Shown here one piece after another: positions 44,576-52,647 of a DNA stretch of 64,000 nucleotides (positions are counted from its first letter, which is position 1; every line of letters starts with the position of its first letter). Below the pieces are notes generated by a model that made no database searches, was not told where the DNA came from, and worked only from the letters and a program-made list of their open reading frames with translations. A program made the translations under genes and the position numbers. The stretch lies in NCBI RefSeq assembly GCF_003121985.1, contig NZ_QEWP01000002.1, positions 186,001 to 250,000 of the forward strand. Direction: 5' to 3'. This DNA is from Marinilabilia rubra. Lineage in GTDB: Bacteria; Bacteroidota; Bacteroidia; Bacteroidales; Marinilabiliaceae.

Positions 44576-46036
44576 TTAGTGGCGTTTAAAAGAAAGAGTA
44601 AAACAAGAACCTTCTCCGGGATTGCTTTCCAAACTTATTTGCCCCTCATTTAGCTCCACCATCTCGCGAGAAAGCATAAGCCCCAAGCCTGTTCCGGCCT
44701 CTTCACTGGTACCATTGGTAGACAAATTTCCGGAAAGAGAAAAAATCCCTTTTTGCTTGGCTTGTTGTATGCCAATTCCTGTATCCTTAACATGTATAAA
44801 TACGTTATCGTCTTCAATTGAGGAATAGCATTTAACCTCCCCTCCAATATTGGTAAACTTTATACCATTGTGAACCAAATTACGTATCACAAATTCTAAC
44901 ATATCCTTATCCAGAGTGAGGGCAATATCTTTGTTGATCCCGTTAACCAATTCAATTTTTTTCTTATTTGCCAGCATAGACATTTGCCCCATAACCTTCT
45001 CAACCAGCTCATAGAGGTTTAGGGAAACCAAAACCGGGGAAAGCTGTCCAAGCTGGGATTTGGACCATGTAAGCAGATCATCAAGTAGTTTGTACGTTTT
45101 TTCGGACACATCCGTAATCTGAGCCGACATATCCTTGAGTTCTTCAATGGAACTATTGCCCATCCCGTCATTAAGCAGTGTGGCAAAACCAATAATAGCC
45201 TGAAAAGGACTCCGCAGATCATGAGCAATAATACTGAAAATTTTATCTTTGGTTTCATTTAACTCCCGCAAATGAGCTTCACTTTTCTTCAGTTTTCTCT
45301 CCATCTCCAGCTGAGAACTGATATCACTGGCTAACAAACAATATTGACTGGTTCCCAGGCTAAACAACTTGAACTCAATTATTTTATCTTTAAGAACACT
45401 ATTCCACTCAAAAACCAACTCCCCCTGCTGAATGGTTTTATGTTGTTGCAGAATACGCCGGATATTAATATTCCCAAGAATAAAGGATAGGTTGCAATCA
45501 ATAAAAGAAATTCGGTTGAAAATAACGGAAGACCTCAAATTGGCACGTTTTATCTGGAAGTCATATATTTCATTTTCAGACTCCAACGCTTCCATTACAA
45601 AAATTCCCACCGGGGAATTTTCAAAAAGCTTCTCAAATAATTGCTCTTTGGCCTCCAGTTGTTCCTTGAGACGTTTTTTCTCGGAGATATTATGTTTGAC
45701 TGCAACATATCCGGTAATTTTGTCCTCATCATCGGAAAAAATTGGTGAAATTGAGGCCTTTTCCACAATAAGTTCTCCGCTTCGGGAACGATTTATTAAA
45801 TCCCCATTCCAACTCTTCCCGGAGGAAATTGTTGCCCACAAGTCTTGATAAAAAGCTTTAGAATGAAAGCCGCTTTTTAATATAGAGGGCCTTTTACCTG
45901 TAACTTCATCCCTAGTGTAGCCATATATTTTTTCGAAGGTTTTATTGACAAATAAAATGTGTCCTTCAGAATCAGTTATCACGATTATACCCTCCGAATT
46001 ATCCAGGGCCTTTACCAGTTGCTGCTCTTTAATCAT
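44576..46036 (-). CDS. PAS domain sensor histidine kinase
   Basis: 486 aa without membrane helices, so cytoplasmic. A PAS domain at about residues 8-115 (ALDNSEGIIVITDSEGHILF, GYTRDEVTGKRPSIL) ends in a PAC segment. A second PAS-like region covers about 130-245. A coiled coil leads to HisKA with the phosphoacceptor H272 (SIIAHDLRSPFQAIIG). The HATPase_c domain follows, with the N-box FVIRNLVHNGIKF and the G-boxes DTGIGI and GTGLGLMLS. There is no receiver domain. No response regulator gene lies nearby, so its partner is elsewhere. The signal is unknown. Confidence 0.92.
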   Translation of the reverse strand: MIKEQQLVKALDNSEGIIVITDSEGHILFVNKTFEKIYGYTRDEVTGKRPSILKSGFHSKAFYQDLWATISSGKSWNGDLINRSRSGELIVEKASISPIFSDDEDKITGYVAVKHNISEKKRLKEQLEAKEQLFEKLFENSPVGIFVMEALESENEIYDFQIKRANLRSSVIFNRISFIDCNLSFILGNINIRRILQQHKTIQQGELVFEWNSVLKDKIIEFKLFSLGTSQYCLLASDISSQLEMERKLKKSEAHLRELNETKDKIFSIIAHDLRSPFQAIIGFATLLNDGMGNSSIEELKDMSAQITDVSEKTYKLLDDLLTWSKSQLGQLSPVLVSLNLYELVEKVMGQMSMLANKKKIELVNGINKDIALTLDKDMLEFVIRNLVHNGIKFTNIGGEVKCYSSIEDDNVFIHVKDTGIGIQQAKQKGIFSLSGNLSTNGTSEEAGTGLGLMLSREMVELNEGQISLESNPGEGSCFTLSFKRH

Positions 46037-46479
46037 CTTTCCTTTTTTGCTTTGTTTTTGTTAATACGCCCGAAATCGTTAATAAGATTTCAAAATCGCC
46101 ATGGTTTTGACGATCATACCATTTTCGAACGATAACCGACCTAAAAAAAAGGATGTATGATCAGGTATTAACCTCTTATATCCCCTCCCTTTTCCCCGAA
46201 TTAGCCTTATCTTGTTAAAAATAAAAAGGTCTAAATTAAAAAGCAATCCTTATTTACGGTGTATAATGGAAATTACCATTCTTTGATTTTTTTTATCAAC
46301 CATTATAATTCCAAAAACGGTGGCAACAATAATTCATAATACGAAGCAGTTAAACTTTTTTTTATTTATCAGAACAGCTCGGTTATTTCCCTTTCACTGC
46401 TTTTTCATTATTTTAGCAGAATAATGTATGCAAATGGCGATGGGTGACTTTTGCAGTAATTTAAAAGATTACTTTATTA
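46037..46479. other. Gene-free stretch
   Basis: Long AT-rich region between the kinase gene start and MITE copy 3. I see no ORF, hairpin or repeat in it that I could support. Confidence 0.4.
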
Positions 46480-46635
46480 CTATAGATCGTTAGAATTTTA
46501 GATATCTGCCTGACGGCAGACAGGTAAGATGTAAGATGATTTGTAAAATATTTATATTCTGTATTTTAACAAATAAACGCCTGCAAATACAAATCACTGG
46601 CTTGCAGTGCATTACCAAAGTTTAACGGAGTATTG
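46480..46635 (+). mobile_element. MITE-like element, copy 3 (156 bp), with an inserted palindrome
   Basis: Ends CTATAGATCGTTAGAATTTT and CAAAGTTTAACGGAGTATTG. The flanks TTATTA and TTATAA agree in 5 of 6 positions. Compared with the other copies it has about 20 extra bp at 46506-46525 including CTGCCTGACGGCAG, a short inverted repeat, which explains its extra length. It is upstream of the 46796 gene. Confidence 0.8.
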
Positions 46636-46795
46636 TTATAAAAAATTTGACATCGTCTGCGTTTATGTCTTACAATCCTAAGAAGGTCATTTTTTCCGGG
46701 AACAGTGATGTTCATATAGAAACAGGTTTAAGTCCCGGCAAAGACACATAAATAATTCTTAATGTACAAAAACATCAGAAGAACATATAACTCCT

Positions 46796-47845
46796 ATGAA
46801 ATACATTTTATTCATTTTTATTAGCCTGATTTCTTTTAACCTTCCAGAAATCGTTAATGCCCAAAACGATAATCTTAACGATTATACAAAAAGGGAAAAC
46901 TTTGTTTTTCCGGGAAAACAATTCTCCGGCATTGAAGTAAACAACGAGCATGGCAATATTACGATATCTGCAAACACTGCAGACACGTTCCAGGTAAAAA
47001 TTCTTATTTCTGTAAAGGGGACAGAAGAGGAATTTGCTTCTGAAATTTTGGACAAAATAAATATCAGAAAAAGCGAACGTGGCCAGAATCTATACTTAAG
47101 GACTGATTTTGGAGATAGTTTTCAACCAAACCACCCTTTCAGCATTCACTATGACATCCAAATGCCTGCTCAAAAAGCTTTGGATATAAAAAACCGGTTT
47201 GGCGACATCTCTATTAATTCAATTTCCGGAAATCAAACCATAAAATTGGAATACGGCCAGTTAGTGCAAAAAGGCATTGCAACCATTGACAGTTTAAATT
47301 GCGATCTTTCCTTTGTTGATGCTGAGTTTGTAAATATCAGAAATGCAAAATTGGATCTATACAATGTCAATGCCCAAACTAAATCTATCATTGACGGAGA
47401 AATATCCGGAAAATATTGTCAAATTGACCTTCTCAATGCGGGGAAAATTAAAATCAAAACCAGCACATCACGTTTTAGTATTGGCAGTATCAAAAGATTA
47501 TCTTTAAAAGGGGATTTCTGTTTCACCTCCATAAAAAACCTGTCTGATACCGGTGATATTGAAATTGCAAATGGCCTTTTAATTATTTCATCTGTATCTT
47601 CAACCCTCAAAGAATTATCAATTTTCAACAACAATGCTCCAATTAATCTGTCCTTGCCAAATAATCTCTCTTACACGCTTCACGGTGAAGTAACTAACGG
47701 GCAGTTCAGGCACTATGCCGCCAAAAACTTCAGGATAATCCGGGAACTTGATAAAATTTCATTTTCCGGTACGATCAACAATGAACAAAGTGAAGCCTCA
47801 ATAGTGTTATTTAATGAAAACGCAGAAATAATAATCGAAGAATAA
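46796..47845 (+). CDS. Secreted DUF4097-like beta-repeat protein
   Basis: 349 aa with a signal peptide (MKYILFIFISLISFNLPEIVNA). The mature part begins NFVFPGKQFSGIEVNNEHGNITISAN. It consists of short repeated beta-strands resembling the DUF4097/putative adhesin type beta-helix (KNRFGDISINSISGNQTIKL; LDLYNVNAQTKSIIDGEIS). It has no T9SS tail, so it probably stays in the periplasm or at the outer membrane. The M24 peptidase gene follows 13 bp downstream, so they are co-transcribed. The family has no known biochemical role. Confidence 0.7.
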   Translation: MKYILFIFISLISFNLPEIVNAQNDNLNDYTKRENFVFPGKQFSGIEVNNEHGNITISANTADTFQVKILISVKGTEEEFASEILDKINIRKSERGQNLYLRTDFGDSFQPNHPFSIHYDIQMPAQKALDIKNRFGDISINSISGNQTIKLEYGQLVQKGIATIDSLNCDLSFVDAEFVNIRNAKLDLYNVNAQTKSIIDGEISGKYCQIDLLNAGKIKIKTSTSRFSIGSIKRLSLKGDFCFTSIKNLSDTGDIEIANGLLIISSVSSTLKELSIFNNNAPINLSLPNNLSYTLHGEVTNGQFRHYAAKNFRIIRELDKISFSGTINNEQSEASIVLFNENAEIIIEE

Positions 47846-47857
47846 AAAAATTAAGAT

Positions 47858-49639
47858 ATGCCAGACTATTCAGAGCGAATACAGGAATTACGTACTAAAA
47901 TGGCCTCTGAAGGGATTGATGTTTGTATCATTCCCGGAAGTGATGCTCACATAAGTGAATATCTATCTGATCATTGGAAAGTCAGGGATTATTTATGCGG
48001 ATTTACAGGTTCTGCCGGCACCCTTATTGTGGGGGGAGATGGAGCTTATTTATGGACAGATTCCAGATATTACCTCCAGGCAGAAGAACAACTTGCAGGA
48101 ACAGGAGTAAAACTCGTTAAAGAAGGCTTACCGGATGTTCCGGATTATATTGAATGGATTACCGCTCAACTATCTCCCGGAAGCAAAGTAGCTATTAACG
48201 GGACTTGCTTTTCGGCCCAAAAAGTAAGGTCTATGAGCCGGACCCTGCGTCAAAAGCAAATTCAACTGGAAACCCGTTACTCACTTCCCGAAGATGTCTG
48301 GAATACTCAACCCGGAATTCCTGATAATCCTGTATTGGATTTTCCTGCTACTCTGGCAGGAAAAACCCGGAAAGAAAAAATTGAAACAGTCAGAAACAAT
48401 CTTCGAGTAAAAAACGCAACACATTATGTAACCGGGGCGCTGGATGAAATTGCCTGGGTAATGAACCTTAGAGGAACCGACATTTCCTACAATCCTGTAT
48501 TCCATGCATACCTTATTATCTCTCAAGATTATGTTTCGCTTTTTATCAACCCCAATAAACTAACTACCTCAATCGGGAAACAGTTGTCCAACGACAACAT
48601 CCGGGTTAATTTGTACAACGATGTCTATTCTCATTTAAAGGAGTTACCAGATCACGCCACTGTATATATTGATCCAAACCGCAACAATTGGGCCCTTTTT
48701 TCAGCTATTCCATCTTCAATACCCAAAGTTGAAGGAACAGGAATCATTACCCATCTGAAGTCGATAAAAAATAACACCGAGGTTGCAAATATCAAGAAAA
48801 CCATGATTAATGATGGTGTGGCCATGGTCAAATTTCTTAAATGGCTGGAGGAGGAAGTTCCCAAAGGCAATGTAAGTGAATTGTCGGCTGCCAAAAGGCT
48901 ATATGATTTCCGAAATGAAAATCCGGATTTTAAAGGTGAATCTTTCAGCACAATTTCAGGGTATGGCGCACATGGTGCAATTGTTCACTACAATGTTTCA
49001 CCCGAATCTGACACCCCTCTCAAACCCAAAGGGATTTATCTGGTTGATTCCGGGGGGCAATATCCAACAGGAACCACAGACCTGACAAGAACAATTGCAT
49101 TAGGCCCTGTCAGGGATCAGGTAATGAAAGACTACACCCTGGTTTTAAAAGGTCATATAGCACTGGCCAAAGCTGTTTTCCCATCAGGCACAAGAGGCGT
49201 ACATTTAGATGCACTGGCACGTCAGCCTTTATGGAATGAAAGGCTCAATTTCGGACATGGAACCGGACATGGAATCGGATATTTCCTCAATGTACATGAG
49301 GGCCCTCAAAGCATTAGGCCCCAAGACAATGGAGTCCTTATGGAAAAAGGAATGATTACTTCAAATGAACCAGGATTATACCGCCCAATGGAATACGGAA
49401 TTCGCATCGAAAACCTGGTTTTAACCAAAGAAGCAGGAGATTCTGATTTCGGCACATTTTTTGAATTTGAGACATTGACGCTTTGTCCCATAGATGTTTC
49501 TTTAATAAAAAGTGAAATACTTAATTCGGAAGAAAAAGCATGGATTAACGATTATCATAAAAAAGTCTGTGAAAAATTATCTCCTGCACTTAACGAGGAA
49601 GAAAGGACATGGCTTGAATCGAAAACAGCCACGGTATAA
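47858..49639 (+). CDS. Xaa-Pro aminopeptidase (M24B)
   Basis: 593 aa. Removes the N-terminal residue before a proline. The layout is that of long aminopeptidase P: two creatinase-like N-terminal domains (PDYSERIQELRTKMASEGID... and the second to about residue 310) and a C-terminal pita-bread catalytic domain. The metal ligands are in YLVDSGGQYPTGTTDLTRT (two Asp), GHGTGHGIGYFLNVHEGP (His), SNEPGLY and GIRIENLVLT (Glu). It has no signal peptide, so cytoplasmic. Terminator not evident; a MITE follows 35 bp after its stop. Confidence 0.95.
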   Translation: MPDYSERIQELRTKMASEGIDVCIIPGSDAHISEYLSDHWKVRDYLCGFTGSAGTLIVGGDGAYLWTDSRYYLQAEEQLAGTGVKLVKEGLPDVPDYIEWITAQLSPGSKVAINGTCFSAQKVRSMSRTLRQKQIQLETRYSLPEDVWNTQPGIPDNPVLDFPATLAGKTRKEKIETVRNNLRVKNATHYVTGALDEIAWVMNLRGTDISYNPVFHAYLIISQDYVSLFINPNKLTTSIGKQLSNDNIRVNLYNDVYSHLKELPDHATVYIDPNRNNWALFSAIPSSIPKVEGTGIITHLKSIKNNTEVANIKKTMINDGVAMVKFLKWLEEEVPKGNVSELSAAKRLYDFRNENPDFKGESFSTISGYGAHGAIVHYNVSPESDTPLKPKGIYLVDSGGQYPTGTTDLTRTIALGPVRDQVMKDYTLVLKGHIALAKAVFPSGTRGVHLDALARQPLWNERLNFGHGTGHGIGYFLNVHEGPQSIRPQDNGVLMEKGMITSNEPGLYRPMEYGIRIENLVLTKEAGDSDFGTFFEFETLTLCPIDVSLIKSEILNSEEKAWINDYHKKVCEKLSPALNEEERTWLESKTATV

Positions 49640-49674
49640 ATTTTTTCGAAATTGTAAAAAACAGAACCGAATGA

Positions 49675-49810
49675 TAATACTCCGTTAAACTTTTGTAGAA
49701 TACTATAAATCTAATTCTTGGAATTACACACATGGTTACTTCAAAGCTTTGGTTATTAGTATAACATGGTTCCTCTTAAATCTTGTATCTAAAAATCTAA
49801 CGATCTATTG
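49675..49810 (-). mobile_element. MITE-like element, copy 4 (136 bp, inverted)
   Basis: In reverse orientation: left TAATACTCCGTTAAAC, right AAAAATCTAACGATCTATTG. The pentamer AATGA is duplicated at 49670-49674 and 49812-49816. The duplicate contains an ATG on each side. The body aligns closely with copy 1. The element separates the M24 peptidase gene from the thiol-redoxin gene, and its right end is 2 bp from that gene's start codon. Confidence 0.87.
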
Positions 49811-49812
49811 TA

Positions 49813-51255
49813 ATGAGAAATATATTTTTATTTAGTCTGCTTTGCTTCCTTTTATCCTTTGCAAATAATTTGGTTGCCCAGGAAAATCAACAGACTAAAG
49901 GTTATAACATTGAGATAACGATTGATGCCCTGAAGGATACTTCTCTGATTCTGGGGCATTACTTTAATCAGCGCATGTATGTTGATGACACGACTCAAAT
50001 TAATGATAATGGCAGGGCTGTATTTGAAGGAGAAGAACCTCTTCCCGAAGGTATTTATGTGGTTTACCTTCCAAGCAAAAATTACTTTGACCTGCTTATC
50101 GGGGATGACCAGCAATTCACTGTATCGGCCGAAACCGCAAATTTAGTAAGATCAATGTCTGTACAGGGAGCTGAACAAACCAAAAAATTCAACGAATACC
50201 AAAAATTCATCATGGCTCGTCAGGATGAGGCCAAATCCCTTCAGCAGAAACTGCAGGAAGCAGGTCCTAAAACTTCGGAAGGGAAGCAATTACAGGCTCA
50301 ACTTCAGGACATAAATGAAAAAGTGAAAGAAAAATGGGAGCAACTCATTGGAGAAAACCCCGAAACAATGCTTGCAGTCTTTCTTAAGGGCATCCAGGAA
50401 GTCGAAATACCAGAGTTTGAAGCTCCGGAAAGTATGACAAATTCAGATTCCGTTATTAGAATAAAAAAATACAATTATTACAAAAATCATTACTTCGAGA
50501 ATTTGGACTTATCGGACAACAGGTTTTTAAGAACCCCGTTTTTTGCGCGTAAGCTGGAGAATTATTTTTCCTCCGTTTTACCTCAAATTCCGGATACACT
50601 GCTCAAAGAAAGTATTGAAATCATTGAGCAATCAAGACCCGATGATGAGATGTTTCGTTTTCTTGTTTCCTACCTCTTTAATTTTGCTAACGACAGCCAA
50701 ATCATGGGAATGGATAGGTTACTGGTTGGCCTGGCGGAAAAGTATTATTTATCAGGAGAGGCTGACTGGGCGGATGAAGAGTTTCTGGAAAAACTTGAAA
50801 CCCGTGTAAAAGAGATCAAACCAACGTTATTAGGAAATAAAGCCCATGATCTTAAAATGCAGGATTACAAAGGACAATTTCACCGTTTGCACGAAATTGT
50901 GGCACCTGCAACAGTACTTGTCTTTTGGGAGACCGATTGCGGGCATTGCAAGAAAGCCATCCCCAAATTAAATGATATATACCATGAAAAGCTCATGGAT
51001 AAAGGTGTTGAAGTATTTGCCATATATACACAAGGAAACCAGCCCGAATGGGGAAAATTCATTGAAGAACATGAGTTGTATGACTTCATTAATGTTTGGG
51101 ATCCATATCGGCACACTGAATTCAGGGAATACTATGACATTAAAAGCACCCCAATGATTTATGTTCTGGGAGAAGACAAAAAAATAGTAGGAAAACGGAT
51201 CGCTGTAGAAGACCTGCCCGGTTTCATAGACCATTATCTAAAAAGTCAAAAATAG
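49813..51255 (+). CDS. TlpA-like thioredoxin domain protein with DUF4369/DUF5106-type N-terminus
   Basis: 480 aa, with a signal peptide (MRNIFLFSLLCFLLSFANNLVA). The beta-rich N-terminal domain at about 30-115 (YNIEITIDALKDTSLILGHYF) is the DUF4369 kind. A helical middle follows to about residue 340. The C-terminal thioredoxin fold has the redox motif CGHCKK (WETDCGHCKKAIPKLNDIY) and the cis-Pro segment YDIKSTPMIYVL. It likely works as a periplasmic thiol reductase or isomerase. The ATG at 49813 lies in the target duplication of a MITE, so the region between its ancestral leader and start codon has been interrupted. Confidence 0.85.
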   Translation: MRNIFLFSLLCFLLSFANNLVAQENQQTKGYNIEITIDALKDTSLILGHYFNQRMYVDDTTQINDNGRAVFEGEEPLPEGIYVVYLPSKNYFDLLIGDDQQFTVSAETANLVRSMSVQGAEQTKKFNEYQKFIMARQDEAKSLQQKLQEAGPKTSEGKQLQAQLQDINEKVKEKWEQLIGENPETMLAVFLKGIQEVEIPEFEAPESMTNSDSVIRIKKYNYYKNHYFENLDLSDNRFLRTPFFARKLENYFSSVLPQIPDTLLKESIEIIEQSRPDDEMFRFLVSYLFNFANDSQIMGMDRLLVGLAEKYYLSGEADWADEEFLEKLETRVKEIKPTLLGNKAHDLKMQDYKGQFHRLHEIVAPATVLVFWETDCGHCKKAIPKLNDIYHEKLMDKGVEVFAIYTQGNQPEWGKFIEEHELYDFINVWDPYRHTEFREYYDIKSTPMIYVLGEDKKIVGKRIAVEDLPGFIDHYLKSQK

Positions 51256-51316
51256 CAACTGCCATGAGTTAATTTCATTGTAGTTTTTATCAAAACCATC
51301 CTAGTTTAGCAAATCT

Positions 51317-52336
51317 ATGTTCAAAACAATACTTAAAGGCAATGGTCTTTCATCTATTGGAAAAATATTGGCTTTTTCAGTAGTTTTTGGAGCCTGTTCA
51401 GATCAGAAAAAGAATATTCCACCCCCTGAAATATTTCTGGCAGGAGAAGGAAATGAAATTGAAGTTAGTCTTGGCGATACTATAAAACTGGAACCCAGAA
51501 TAACTTATAATTTTGATGCTTCTTACCAATGGGAAAAGAATGGTGAAATTTTAAACACCAATGAACAATTTCTTTTGGACTCAGCCACTCAACTTGGGTC
51601 GATTGAGTATTTATTCAGAGTAACCACCCCAAATGGAGCAGATTCAATGACCATTCCGGTGGATGTGATTGTTCTCGCTGATTTTGAAAACTTACAGCTA
51701 ACAGAGAAAACAGATACTTTTTGGATTGGAGAAACGGCCATTGATGGTTTTACACACAGAGAGGTTTTCTTTCCAAATAATTATCAGAATAATGAAACCT
51801 GGCAGGGATTTGGCTACAGCAACATACAAAGTAATTCATCTGAACCGGAGTCCATTCAGGTATTTAGCACATACAATGGAGTAAACAGTGATAACATCTT
51901 TGGATTGATAAGTCAGCCAAACGACGCCGCTGAATTCATCCCAACCATGCAATTTTCGGACGATGATGACCATGAGCTAAAATCACTGGAAATCAACAAT
52001 ACTAATTTGGCCTATTATATGCTGAGGTTCGGTACTGATGATTTCGAGAGAATGGGTGGAAGCACAAGCTCAGATCCTGATTGGTGTAAAGTTACATTAA
52101 CAGGGATAAATTCAGTTGGAAACATTACAGGGAAGATACAATTTTATCTTGCAGATTATCGCTTTGAGAATAACAAAAGAGACTATATTGTAAAGGAGTG
52201 GACAGAAATCGACCTTAGTGAACTCAATGCTGTAAATAAGGTTCAGTTTTCCATTTCTTCAAGCAGGAACAATCAAGATGGAGAAATGATCACACCTGAA
52301 ATGTTTTGCATTGATAATATCAAAATTTTGAACTAA
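51317..52336 (+). CDS. DUF4465 domain lipoprotein
   Basis: 339 aa. The signal peptide ends in a lipobox (ILAFSVVFGAC), but its N-terminus is long (MFKTILKGNGLSSIGK). An Ig-like segment comes first (PEIFLAGEGNEIEVSLGDTIKLEP). DUF4465 follows from about residue 125 to the end (FENLQLTEKTDTFWIGETAIDGFTHREVFFPN ... WCKVTLTGINSVGNITGKIQFYLADYRF). These proteins often accompany cell-surface uptake or haem-type receptor genes in Bacteroidota, but none is nearby. It has its own terminator. Confidence 0.8.
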   Translation: MFKTILKGNGLSSIGKILAFSVVFGACSDQKKNIPPPEIFLAGEGNEIEVSLGDTIKLEPRITYNFDASYQWEKNGEILNTNEQFLLDSATQLGSIEYLFRVTTPNGADSMTIPVDVIVLADFENLQLTEKTDTFWIGETAIDGFTHREVFFPNNYQNNETWQGFGYSNIQSNSSEPESIQVFSTYNGVNSDNIFGLISQPNDAAEFIPTMQFSDDDDHELKSLEINNTNLAYYMLRFGTDDFERMGGSTSSDPDWCKVTLTGINSVGNITGKIQFYLADYRFENNKRDYIVKEWTEIDLSELNAVNKVQFSISSSRNNQDGEMITPEMFCIDNIKILN

Positions 52337-52379
52337 TTTCTTTCACATTCATCTAAAAGCACAACAAATTCACAAACAA

Positions 52380-52424
52380 AACGCCCAAATTTGGCCTGAA
52401 GCACACCAAATTTGGGCGTTTTTA
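52380..52424 (+). terminator. Terminator of the DUF4465 gene
   Basis: AACGCCCAAATTTGG (52380-52394) and CCAAATTTGGGCGTT (52406-52420) form a perfect 15-bp stem, followed by T. Confidence 0.92.
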
Positions 52425-52439
52425 TATCAATCCAATACT

Positions 52440-52603
52440 AGTGTCAAGTCAAGCATAGTCTGACGGCCCAAGCCTTGCTCTTTCTACCTTGTGCTTCTCA
52501 AAAAAAGACTCACGTAGCTACAGCTATGCTTACTTTTTTGTTGATTTGCACAAGGTGAAAAATAGCGGCGGCTTACCCGACATTCTACACTTGACTTGAC
52601 ACT
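52440..52603. mobile_element. Foldback element, 164 bp with 14-bp perfect terminal inverted repeats
   Basis: The ends are AGTGTCAAGTCAAG (52440-52453) and CTTGACTTGACACT (52590-52603). Inside, CCTTGTGC and GCACAAGG pair, AAAAAAAG pairs with CTTTTTT, and GTAGC with GCTAT; the whole can fold as one long hairpin. It encodes nothing. Flanks do not show an obvious target duplication. A lone end of the same sequence is at 1627-1641. Confidence 0.7.
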
Positions 52604-52647
52604 TGGAGTCCTTTTCAAAAGATCACCACAAAAACGCTCCTGTTGGC

